In this document: positions 26,881 to 35,500 of the stretch, piece after piece
Position numbering within the stretch: the first letter of the stretch is position 1
Layout: each line of letters opens with the position of its first letter
Assembly: GCF_004343705.1 (NCBI RefSeq)
Contig: NZ_SKFH01000030.1
Coordinates: forward strand, 1 to 45,704
Source of the DNA: Flaviaesturariibacter aridisoli
GTDB lineage: Bacteria > Bacteroidota > Bacteroidia > Chitinophagales > Chitinophagaceae
Direction of reading: 5' to 3'
Length of the DNA stretch: 45,704 nucleotides
The notes under the pieces: model-generated
Told to the model about the DNA's origin: nothing
The model's database searches: none
What the model saw: the letters and a program-made list of their open reading frames with translations, nothing else
Position numbers and translations under genes: made by a program

Positions 26881-28610
26881 TGAAGCGCCTCCTCCTTCTT
26901 TTTCTTCTGATCTACAGCGCCCTCATCGGCGACGCACAGGTGATACCGGCGCCCCCGGCGACCGGCGGCGACAGCACGCAGCCTGTGCTCATCCTGCCCG
27001 GAACCCAGCGCCAGCGCTACTTCCGCCTCGACGACGGCACCGAGCTCCAGGTGCTCGCGGGCACCGTAGGACTACGGCAAGGCAACACGCTTTTTTACTG
27101 CGATTCGCTCGTGCTGAACAGCGTCACGAAAATCTTCGAGGCGTACGGCCACGTGCACATCATCGACGACACCACGCAGATCTACTCCGACTACCTGCGC
27201 TACCATACCGACATCCGGATGGCCTACCTGCAACGCAACGTGCGCCTCACCGACCGCCGCAGCACCGTTACCACTAACGAGCTCGAGTACGATGTAGCCA
27301 CCAAGATCGCGACCTATAAGAATGGTGGCCGCGTCACCATCGGCAAGTCGGTGCTCACCAGCGAGGAAGGCGTTTATAACCAGGATACGAAAGACATTTT
27401 CTTCCGCCGCAAAGTGGAGCTAAAAGACCCCGGCACTTACCTGCGCACCGACTCGATGATCTACAACACGCAGACAAAGCTGACGCAGCTCATCACCGAG
27501 ACCTATATCCGCGACAGCAGTGGCCGCGTGATCCGCACCCGCGAAGGCACCTACGACATGGTGACGCGGCAGGCCACCTTCACCCAGCGTACCTCCATCG
27601 ATGACAAATGCCTCCGCGTAGTGGGCGACCGCATTGCCAACGACGACGCCACCGGCACCGTGCAGATCGAAGGCAACGCCGTGCTGATTGATACCTGCCA
27701 GGGAGTAAATATCCTCGCCAACCGCATTTTCGCCAACAAGCGCACTGAAGCCTACCTGGCCACGAAAAAGCCGCTGATGATCATCCGGCAAGACAAGGAT
27801 TCCATCTTTGTTTCCGCTGATACGCTGTACTCGGCGCGCCTCTCCGATCTCGTGAAGTCGGCGCCTGTGCGCGCGGTGGATTCGTCGGTAGCAGTGCCTG
27901 ACTCTATGGTCGCCCTGCGCGACACGCTGGCACTTAAAGACAGCAGCAAGACAGCTGTGGCGGTGACGCCCGTAAAGGGCAAAGCGCCTGCCCGACCGAA
28001 GACGCCAGCGCGCACGCTGAAGACACCACCGCCGGCCAAAGACAGTACGGACCGTTACTTCGAGGCCTACCGCAACGTGCGGATCTTTTCGGATTCGCTG
28101 CAGGCCGTGGGCGACAGCATGTTTTATTCGTTCAGGGATTCCGTATTCCGCCTGTTCAAAGACCCCGTCGCCTGGAACAAGAAGAACCAGGTCAGCGGCG
28201 ATACGATCTACCTGTACACAAAGAATAAAAAGGCAGACCGCATCCGGGTATTCAACCACAGTTTCGTGGCTACCGAAGTGGCGCCGGGTGTGTACAACCA
28301 GATCAAGTCCACGCGCCTCGACGGCTGGTTCTTTGACGGAAACATCGATTCGGTGCGGTGCCGCGGCTTTGCCGAGTCCATCTACTTTATGCAGGACGAC
28401 GACAGTGCCTTCACCGGCGTCAACCAAACGAGCGCCGATATCCTCGACGTGCGCTTCCTGAAGGGCGACCTGCACCGCGTCATCTACCGCAGCGCCGTGA
28501 AAGGCACGCTGTGGCCTATCCGCCAGAAAAACCCGCTGGAAATGCGGCTGCCCGGCTTCGGCTGGTTCGACAACCGGAGGCCTAAGTCAAAATACGATCT
28601 CTTCCAATGA
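26880..28610 (+). CDS. OstA/LptA-like periplasmic protein
   Basis: A 576-residue exported protein with signal peptide MKRLLLLFLLIYSALIGDAQ. The body is built of OstA-type beta-jellyroll repeats (GNTLFYCDSLVLNSVTKIFE, then GHVHIIDDTTQIYSDYLRY), as in LptA, which bridges lipopolysaccharide from the inner to the outer membrane. An alanine/proline/lysine-rich linker near residues 355-385 splits it into two parts. It starts at the ATG whose first base is the last base of the MCE stop. Its link with the nearby lptD supports a lipopolysaccharide role. It is larger than LptA of Proteobacteria, so exact equivalence is unsure. Confidence 0.8.
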   Translation: MKRLLLLFLLIYSALIGDAQVIPAPPATGGDSTQPVLILPGTQRQRYFRLDDGTELQVLAGTVGLRQGNTLFYCDSLVLNSVTKIFEAYGHVHIIDDTTQIYSDYLRYHTDIRMAYLQRNVRLTDRRSTVTTNELEYDVATKIATYKNGGRVTIGKSVLTSEEGVYNQDTKDIFFRRKVELKDPGTYLRTDSMIYNTQTKLTQLITETYIRDSSGRVIRTREGTYDMVTRQATFTQRTSIDDKCLRVVGDRIANDDATGTVQIEGNAVLIDTCQGVNILANRIFANKRTEAYLATKKPLMIIRQDKDSIFVSADTLYSARLSDLVKSAPVRAVDSSVAVPDSMVALRDTLALKDSSKTAVAVTPVKGKAPARPKTPARTLKTPPPAKDSTDRYFEAYRNVRIFSDSLQAVGDSMFYSFRDSVFRLFKDPVAWNKKNQVSGDTIYLYTKNKKADRIRVFNHSFVATEVAPGVYNQIKSTRLDGWFFDGNIDSVRCRGFAESIYFMQDDDSAFTGVNQTSADILDVRFLKGDLHRVIYRSAVKGTLWPIRQKNPLEMRLPGFGWFDNRRPKSKYDLFQ

Positions 28611-28721
28611 CCCCACCCCGGCAGCGCTTCGCGCGCATCCATCGTTGCGCTCGGATGTCCGAAGGGGGGGCAGGTAGCACATTCCTTGTGGTCCTGAAGT
28701 TTACTTATTTCCTTACTGCGT

Positions 28722-28754
28722 AAAAAGCCCGAATGCCAAAAGCATTCGGGCTTT
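28722..28754. terminator. Bidirectional hairpin terminator
   Basis: A perfect 13-bp stem (28724-28736 with 28742-28754) and a CAAAA loop. A bases precede it and a TTT ends the right arm. It lies about 110 bp after the OstA-like gene and downstream of the converging SpmAB-like gene. Confidence 0.8.
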
Positions 28755-28800
28755 GCATTCCACATTCCGGGGATTTGCTTTGCAGCGATATTTGCGTCGA

Positions 28801-28848
28801 ACCGGTTACCAATTAACACATAGACCGATAAACTAATTAACCAGTCTA
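28801..28848 (-). repeat. Iterated-word repeat after the SpmAB-like stop codon
   Basis: On the minus strand the stop is followed by GTTTATCGGTCTATG and then TTAATTGGTAACCGG. Close relatives lie at 31621-31644 after ychF and 32529-32562 after the large outer-membrane gene, in the sense direction of the preceding gene in each case. Confidence 0.6.
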
Positions 28849-30336
28849 CTAGCCGAAGAACAGGTAGCACAGTGCGATCGACGTTAAAATGCCCACCAGG
28901 TCGGCCAGGAGCATGAGCCCCACCGAGTAGCGGCTGTTGCGGATGCCGACAGAGCCAAAATACACCGCCACCACGTAGAAGGTTGTGTCGGAAGAGCCCT
29001 GCAGGATGCAGGCAAGCCGGCCGGCAAAGGAATCGGCACCGAAGGTCTTCATCGTATCGAGCATCATGCCGCGGGCGCCTGAGCCGCTGAGCGGCTTGAT
29101 GAGCGCCGTGGGCAGCCCGTCTACAAAGCGGGTATCGGCGCCCAGGCCGGCAAAGAGGCTTTTGATGCCGTTGATCAGGATGTCGAAGCAGCCGCTGGTG
29201 CGCAGCATGCTTATGGCCACGAGCATGCCTACGATATATGGAATTATGCGCACGGCGATGTCGAAGCCGCCCTTCGCACCTTCTACAAACGCGTCGAACA
29301 CATCGATCTTTTTATATACGCCGCCCAGCACCACCGCGATGATGATGGCCAGGATGAGGCCGTTGCTCAGGAGCCCGGAAAAGGTATCGGCACTGTCTTT
29401 ATCAAGCCCGTGCACGTAAGCCACCAGCGCCCCGATAACGGCGGCGATGCCCAGCACCCACAGCAGCACTACGGGGTGCAGCAGGTTGATCCGCTGCTTC
29501 AGCGATACCAGCAGCAGGGCTGCCAGCGTGGCCGTGGCGGTGGCCACCATACAGGGAAGGAAGATGTCGGTGGGCGTTTGCGCACCGAGCCCGGCGCGAA
29601 AGGCGATGATGGTAGTCGGGATCAGCGTAAGCCCCGAGGCGTGGAGGCAGAGAAACATGATCTGCGCGTTCGACGCCCGCGTTTTGTCGGGGTTGAGCTC
29701 CTGCAGGCTTTCCATGGCCTTCAGGCCGAAGGGCGTCGCCGCGTTGTCGAGGTTGAGCAGGTTGGCCGAGAAGTTCATCATCATATGCCCGATGGCTGGG
29801 TGACCCCGCGGTACGTCGGGGAAGACGCGCGAAAAGAAAGGGCCGATAAGGCGCGACAGGAAGCGGATGCCACCGGCCTTTTCAGCGATCGACAGGATGC
29901 CCATGAAAAGGGCCATGACGCCGATAAGCGGCAGGATAATGTTCATCACCGCGCTTTTGGCCGTTTCCACGATGCCGTCCGACTTGCGCTCCAGCCGGCT
30001 CTGGATGCCGGTGAAGGTGTATACCTTAAGTTCCGGGTTTTGGGCCTGCAGCAGGCGCACCGAGTCCGAATTCAGATTGTCCGTCAGCACTACCGTGGCG
30101 GCGCCGGCCGAGTCGCGGCGCGTATAGCCGTATTCCCGCAGCAGGTCGAAGTATTTGGCCGACAGGCGCTGGCTTTGCGGCGAGCCTACGGCCACGTAGG
30201 CTACGCTGTCGTAGGCGTCGGACGACTTTCCGGTGACCATCCGGTTGAAGATGGTGCTGTCGCCCCGCAGCGCGCGGAAGCCCGCCACGAGCACGGCGAT
30301 GATGATAAATGCCGACCAGATCCTGCTTAGGGCCAT
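28849..30336 (-). CDS. SpmA-SpmB-like fusion, nucleoside-recognition (Gate) membrane protein
   Basis: A 495-residue inner-membrane protein. After one N-terminal helix comes a soluble part (about 30-120), then two Gate/nucleoside-recognition halves. The first half has MMMNFSANLLNLDNAATPFG, the SpmA signature, and the second has IIPYIVGMLVAISMLRTSG and GSSDTTFYV, the SpmB signature. In spore formers SpmA and SpmB help dehydrate the spore core, but fused forms are common in non-sporulating Bacteroidota, where the role is unknown. It is divergent from ychF across a region bounded by an inverted repeat. Confidence 0.85.
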   Translation of the reverse strand: MALSRIWSAFIIIAVLVAGFRALRGDSTIFNRMVTGKSSDAYDSVAYVAVGSPQSQRLSAKYFDLLREYGYTRRDSAGAATVVLTDNLNSDSVRLLQAQNPELKVYTFTGIQSRLERKSDGIVETAKSAVMNIILPLIGVMALFMGILSIAEKAGGIRFLSRLIGPFFSRVFPDVPRGHPAIGHMMMNFSANLLNLDNAATPFGLKAMESLQELNPDKTRASNAQIMFLCLHASGLTLIPTTIIAFRAGLGAQTPTDIFLPCMVATATATLAALLLVSLKQRINLLHPVVLLWVLGIAAVIGALVAYVHGLDKDSADTFSGLLSNGLILAIIIAVVLGGVYKKIDVFDAFVEGAKGGFDIAVRIIPYIVGMLVAISMLRTSGCFDILINGIKSLFAGLGADTRFVDGLPTALIKPLSGSGARGMMLDTMKTFGADSFAGRLACILQGSSDTTFYVVAVYFGSVGIRNSRYSVGLMLLADLVGILTSIALCYLFFG

Positions 30337-30366
30337 AGGGGGAGCGTTTGTGCCGGGAAGATACCG

Positions 30367-30500
30367 GAAGATGGCAGATTTCAGAATCCGGATTTCAGAT
30401 TTGAACGATAGTATCCTCGCGCCGACAAACTGAATGGGCTATCTTTGCGGGCCGATTTCGGGTAGGTTCCGAATTCTGAAATCCGAAATCAGACATCTTC
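30367..30500. repeat. Imperfect inverted repeat of GATTTCAG-type words around the ychF promoter
   Basis: The left part begins GAAGATG at 30367-30373 and continues with GATTTCAGAATCCGG and GATTTCAG. The right part carries CTGAAATCCGAAATCAG and ends CATCTTC at 30494-30500. The outer seven bases are exact inverse copies and the inner words match in shifted order. A -7 box for ychF lies between the arms. Confidence 0.5.
30440..30447 (+). promoter_or_regulatory. Candidate -7 box of ychF
   Basis: TATCTTTG, identical to the tRNA-Arg -7 box. It lies 67 bases before the ychF start. A clear -33 TTTG at the usual spacing was not found. Confidence 0.4.
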
Positions 30501-30513
30501 AAATTCTCTCCTT

Positions 30514-31611
30514 ATGGCATTACAAGCAGGCATCGTGGGGCTTCCCAACGTAGGTAAATCCACTCTTTTCAACGCCGTGAGCAACTCGGCGAAGGCGCAG
30601 GCGTCCAACTACCGCTTTTGCACCATCGATCCCAATGTGGGCCTGGTCGACGTACCCGATACGCGCCTGAGCAAGCTGGCCGAGCTGGTGCAGCCCAACC
30701 GCGTGGTGCCCACGCAGATCGAGATCGTGGATATTGCCGGCCTCGTGCGCGGTGCCTCCAAAGGGGAAGGCCTTGGTAACAAGTTCCTCGGCAACATCCG
30801 CGAGGTGGACGCCATCATTCACGTGATCCGCTGTTTTGAAGACGAGAACGTACTTCGCGAAGAAGGCGCCATCAACCCGATCTCCGACAAGGAGATCATC
30901 GATACCGAGCTGCAGCTGAAAGACCTCGAGAGCGTGGAAAAGAAGATCCAACGCACCGAGAAGCTGGCCAAGACCGACCCGAAGATGAAGGCTGAGCTGG
31001 AAGTGCTGCTCCGCTGCAAAGCCCACCTGGAGCAGGGGCGCAGTATCCGCGAGTTGGACATCGCCAAAGAGGAAATGGCCGCTATCGCCGACCTGTTCCT
31101 GCTCACCATCAAACCGGTGCTGTACGTTGCCAACGTCGACGAGCCTTCGATGCACACGGGCAACAAGTTTTCCGAAGCGCTGCGCGAGGCTGTCAGGAAC
31201 GAAAACGCCGAGGTGATTATCATGAACAATTCCATCGAGGCCCAGATCTCCGAAATGGAGGCCCCGGAAGACAAGCAGCTGTTCATGGAAGAGTATGGCA
31301 TGACCGAGCCCGCCCTCGACCGCCTTATCCGCTCCGCCTACAAGCTCCTGAAGCTCTATACCTACTTCACCGCCGGTGTGCAGGAAGTGCGTGCCTGGAC
31401 GATCCAGGAAGGCTGGAAAGCGCCCCAGGCGGCCAGCGTCATCCACACCGATTTTGAAAAAGGCTTTATCAAGGCCGAGGTGATCGCCTACGACGACTTT
31501 GTCAAATATGGCTCCGAAGCCGCCTGCCGCGAAGCCGGACGCCTCCGCATCGAGGGAAAGGAATACATCGTCAAGGACGGCGACGTGATGCACTTCCGCT
31601 TCAACGTGTAA
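30514..31611 (+). CDS. ychF: Redox-regulated ATPase/GTPase YchF
   Basis: A 365-residue Obg-family P-loop protein, which binds ribosomes and prefers ATP over GTP. Walker A is GLPNVGKST at 9-17. The switch region has [20 protein letters not shown]. The usual NKxD specificity motif is replaced by NVDE, as is normal for YchF and consistent with ATP use. A C-terminal TGS domain follows ([12 protein letters not shown], then [14 protein letters not shown]). The usual NYPFCTI reads NYRFCTI here, a minor change. Length and start are normal. Confidence 0.95.
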   Translation: MALQAGIVGLPNVGKSTLFNAVSNSAKAQASNYRFCTIDPNVGLVDVPDTRLSKLAELVQPNRVVPTQIEIVDIAGLVRGASKGEGLGNKFLGNIREVDAIIHVIRCFEDENVLREEGAINPISDKEIIDTELQLKDLESVEKKIQRTEKLAKTDPKMKAELEVLLRCKAHLEQGRSIRELDIAKEEMAAIADLFLLTIKPVLYVANVDEPSMHTGNKFSEALREAVRNENAEVIIMNNSIEAQISEMEAPEDKQLFMEEYGMTEPALDRLIRSAYKLLKLYTYFTAGVQEVRAWTIQEGWKAPQAASVIHTDFEKGFIKAEVIAYDDFVKYGSEAACREAGRLRIEGKEYIVKDGDVMHFRFNV

Positions 31612-31620
31612 GGGGCCATT

Positions 31621-31720
31621 CGTTTATTGGTCTGTTGGTAACCGTTACGGTACCGGTCTTTCGTCATAACTAACTTACCCTAGAATCGGCCGTACCAATA
31701 AACTAATAGACCAATACACC
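31621..31720. repeat. Pair of inverted iterated-word repeats after ychF
   Basis: CGTTTATTGGTCTGTTGGTA begins at 31621, nine bases after the ychF stop. Bases 31690-31720 hold a related unit in the opposite direction, whose reverse complement reads TATTGGTCTATTAGTTTATT. The shared 12-base piece differs by one base. Confidence 0.55.
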
Positions 31721-31828
31721 AAACTGGGCAGGAATTCCCCAAATCGTCCATCTGTGACCGGGGCATCTCTACCGGCCGCGCTTTAGGCTACCGTGGCCCG
31801 TGAATTTTATAAATAGCGGTAACCTAAC

Positions 31829-31915
31829 GCGGCAGGCAACCGTCCGAATTTTGAGTGTTGTCAATCAAAATAAGTAACCTGCCGCAACGGGCGCCCGACC
31901 AGGGCGCCCTTTTTT
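31829..31915 (+). ncRNA. Candidate structured RNA ending in a strong terminator
   Basis: GCGGCAGG at 31829-31836 pairs exactly with CCTGCCGC at 31878-31885, enclosing 41 AT-rich bases. This is followed at once by an 8-bp terminator hairpin. No gene ends nearby; the closest upstream stop is 218 bp away. It could be a small RNA, or an attenuator leader for the GNAT gene. I do not recognise a known RNA family. Confidence 0.4.
31889..31915 (+). terminator. Orphan rho-independent terminator
   Basis: GGGCGCCC at 31889-31896 pairs with GGGCGCCC at 31902-31909 around a GACCA loop, then six T bases. Confidence 0.85.
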
Positions 31916-31973
31916 GGCCCTGTTTGCCTGCCCAACAACGCAACGCTACCCGGGCTGCCCTCCCGCAGCGCCG

Positions 31974-31981
31974 TAACTTTG
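31974..31981 (+). promoter_or_regulatory. -7 box directly before the GNAT start codon
   Basis: TAACTTTG, an exact TAnnTTTG match, ends four bases before the ATG at 31986. If it is used, the mRNA would have no leader or almost none. Confidence 0.4.
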
Positions 31982-31985
31982 CCGC

Positions 31986-32462
31986 ATGACCGATACGCCC
32001 GCCACTATTGTGCTTGCCGATTACACACCTGCCTATGCGCCCGCTTTTCGCGCGCTCAACGAGGAATGGATCAGCCGGTACTTCCGGATGGAGGAAGAAG
32101 ATTACAAAGCTCTGGAGCATCCGCAAGAAAAGATCCTGGCTCCCGGCGGCGCCATCGTGGTGGCCCTGCTCCGCAACGAGCCGGTCGGTGTTTGCGCATT
32201 GGTTCGCCACCCCGACGGCAGCTGGGAACTCGCCAAGATGGCCGTAGCACCGCACGCCCAGGGCCTCGGCATCGGGCGCCTGCTTGGCGAGCGGGTCCTC
32301 GCTATCGCCCGCGGGCGGGGCGCCGGAACGGTTTTCCTCGAAAGCAATACGATCCTCGCGCCCGCCATGGCCCTGTACCCGAAGCTTGGCTTCCGCGAAG
32401 TGCCCCACCGCTCCTCCCCTTACCAGCGCAGCAACATCCGCATGGAGGTATCCTTACGGTAA
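31986..32462 (+). CDS. GNAT-family N-acetyltransferase
   Basis: A 158-residue acetyltransferase. The acetyl-CoA pyrophosphate loop is HAQGLGIGRLLGER near residues 94-107, preceded by the strand WELAKMAVAP. The C-terminal ALYPKLGFREV segment is also typical. The substrate is not predictable from the sequence. The start MTDTPATIVL is the only sensible one. The gene stands alone and converges on the large outer-membrane protein gene. Confidence 0.88.
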   Translation: MTDTPATIVLADYTPAYAPAFRALNEEWISRYFRMEEEDYKALEHPQEKILAPGGAIVVALLRNEPVGVCALVRHPDGSWELAKMAVAPHAQGLGIGRLLGERVLAIARGRGAGTVFLESNTILAPAMALYPKLGFREVPHRSSPYQRSNIRMEVSLR

Positions 32463-32528
32463 CTGCCTGCCGGTGATGGCAAGGAATACCCGGTAAATAC
32501 GTGCTCACAAGTCGCCGCGTAGCTGAAA

Positions 32529-32562
32529 CCCATAGACCGATAAACGAATAGACGAATAACCA
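32529..32562 (-). repeat. Iterated-word repeat after the outer-membrane gene stop
   Basis: On the minus strand it reads TTATTCGTCTATTCGTTTAT and then CGGTCTATGGG, starting about seven bases after the stop codon. Words of 8 bases (CGTCTATT, CGTTTATC) repeat in tandem. It is the same family as 28801-28848 and 31621-31644. Confidence 0.6.
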
Positions 32563-32566
32563 CTCC

Positions 32567-35500
32567 TTAGAACAGTGCGCGGAGGCTAGCCCTCCCGATG
32601 TGCACCGTATTGGACGCTCCCGCCTTGCGCCCTTCATATTGCAGGTTCACTTCGATATTCCGGAAAAGGCGCTTCGTGAAGTCGGCCGACCACAGGAAAT
32701 TGCGGCCGGGAAGAAGGCCTTCGAGCATGATGTAGCTCACGGTGCTGTTGGGTGCGAAGGGGTAATCGATATTGCTGTACGTAAAGCGGGTGCTCACCGA
32801 AGCGTTCTGCAGCACGCTGTATTTCGAATCCAGGTTCAGCGAATGAGCCGTGGAGCGCTCGCCGCCGTACCCGTTTTCGTTGCGGCGCAGGTCCAGCTTG
32901 TAGCCCGCCTGTACCCGAAAGGTGCTGCCTCGCAGGTAAACGAGCTGCGGCTCGGTGCTTTGCCCGCTGATTGCGTAGTTGCGGTTGTTGAAGCTGGGGG
33001 TAAACAGGCTGTTGCTTCCCAATTTCGTATTGAGATTGACGGTAAACGAAGGACTCAGGTTCCACCGCAGCTTCAGCAGCCAGTCGTTGAGCCGGCGGCT
33101 TTCGTAGCCGTAGGTGAGCAGCGATTTGCCGGTGTTTTGCAGGTTGCTCAGGTCGAGGCCCCACTTCTGTGAAAAGCGATTGAACGAAAGGGTGTTGTTA
33201 AGCGATGTGGCCGCCGTGATGAGCGCTGTATCCTGCAGGCTGTATTTAAAAGGATTGAAATCGACGTCGCCTTTCGCTATGCCCTTCTTGGTTTTTTGCA
33301 GGGCCGTTTGCCAGGTGAAGCGCTTGATGAAGCGGCCGCGGTCCGAGCCCGGGTACAGGTTGCGGGGCGTAAACTGGAACGAGTAGTTCAGCGTCGTGTA
33401 GTTGGCTTTCAGGAAGTCGGTGGTCGGAATAAAGATCCGGATCCACTTCGCCTGGTCGGGAAACTGTGCCGGCTCGAATTCATTAAGCTGCTGAATGCCG
33501 TCGCCGTTGTAGTCGTTCCAGGCGAACTCACCCTTTCCGGGCGGCACTTCGTAATACGTGATGTCGCGGCGCTGCTCCTGCCCCGCGCCCACTTCATACA
33601 GCAGGTTGCCCGTAACGAAGCCGCGCAGCTCATTCACCTGGTACTCCACACGGCCGAGGAAGGTGCGGTCCTTCTGCTGGCGCGACACCTTATTGTTGAA
33701 CACATCCAGCTGGCGGTAGGTGGCGTTGAAGATCACCTGGTGGTGCTCGTTTGCCAGCAGCTCGGCTCCAAAGCTGGTATTATAGCTCCGGTCGCCCCGC
33801 ACCAGGCCTTTTTCAAACGGGTATTTATCCGAGCGGGTAAAAAAGGTCAGCGTATAGCGGTTGCGCCGCGCTTCGTCCGTCTTCAGGTAGGCGGTCCATT
33901 GTTCGAAGGAGAAGCTGGTCGCCGTAACCGTATCCAGCGCCTTGTTGCGCACCTCATTGTCTTCGAGGCTGTAGCGCAGGCCCAGCTTCACGTTGCGCAA
34001 CGACTCCAGCGTGCGGCTCACGTCGATCACGGGACGCAGGAAGCGGCCTTTGTCCCGGCTGTTGCGGAAGGCCGTCACGGCCAGCTCGTTGGCAAAGGTC
34101 CAGCCGCCCAATACGAAGCCGTGCTGAATGATCTGCTGCAGGCCCTGGTAGTCCGTATTTCTACGGTACGACATCAGCTGGTAGCTGAAGGAGTGCTTGC
34201 GGTTGTCCTGCAGCGCAGCCGACAGGCGGGCGATGGTTTCGTCGGCGGGCACGGCCACAGCTTCCAGCGGCAGCCCCCATTCGCGGGAAAACTCCACGTA
34301 GCGCAGCCGCTCCAGCGGGCGGAACTGTGCCTGCTCGTGCTCGAAGTCCACCGTGGTCGTGAGCTCCAGGCCGCGGGCTTTCGACAGACGCGCGCGGTTG
34401 GTATACTGCAGGCGGCCGGCGAAGCCGCGGTCGTCGGCGGCGTCGCGCATGGAGAAGGTGTTCGCGCTGTAGTTGCTCATGCCCATTTCGGCATGCAGTG
34501 TATTGCGGTCGTTGAAGCGGTAGTCGGCGGCCATGCTGACCACCTGCTGCTTCTTTGGCGTCACAAGGCGCACGACGGGCTCGAAGGAGCCCTGGCGGAG
34601 GCTGTTCACCGGCGCCACGTATTTATACACCTTGCCGTTCGCACCGTTGAAGTCGGGCACGTAGTTGCCGCGGCCGGCGCCGACATCGGTAAACGACAAC
34701 GAGTAGCGCGCGTTGATCGAGTCGGTGGAATACCGGTAAAAGGAATCGGGCACCGTTCCGCCGGTCACGTACACTTTTTCATACAGGATCCGGTTGCGAG
34801 CAAAGGAGTCGAACACAATATTGGGATAAAATGCCTGGTCGATGCTGTCGCCTATGTTCGCCAGGAAGCGGCGCTGCGGCTCGTCGATGGTCTGGTTGAT
34901 CGAGGAGTTCTTCGCATCCGCATTCTGAAAGGCGCCGATCTTCAGCGACAGCTTCGGACCCAGGTCGAGCGTCTGGAACGCATAAAGGTTCGAGTTGAGA
35001 AAGTTGCGGTCGGCGTATTCAAACTCGATCTGGATCCGCGAGTCTTTCGAAATAAGGTGCTTGGGCGTGAAGGTCACCTCGGCCGTATTGTAATTGATCA
35101 CGTAGTCCTGGTCCTCCCCCCGTTGCAGCAGCACGCCGTCGAGAAATACGCGCTCCGAGTTGGCCAGCACGATGAAGAAGTACTCATTGTTGGCGCCGTG
35201 TAGCCGGAAGGGGCCCTGGTTGCCTTCCAGCTGCAGGTCGGGGCGGGAGACGGCGTCGATGATGTTCCGGAAAAACTTGCCCTTGGCGATGGAGCAACTT
35301 ACAAGCGTGGACCCCTTGCTGCCGCCGCCGAGGCCGTAATTTGTTTGAAAGGTGACCCCCTGCAGGCGCTTGTAGAAGTTGAGGAAATACAGGTTGTTCT
35401 GCCGAAGGTCGATATCGCCCAGGTTGAGTTTCCAGTTCTTCTTGCTGAATTGCAGGAACACCTGGTCGAACTCGTTGAGTTGCTGGGTGGTGCCGTCGGG

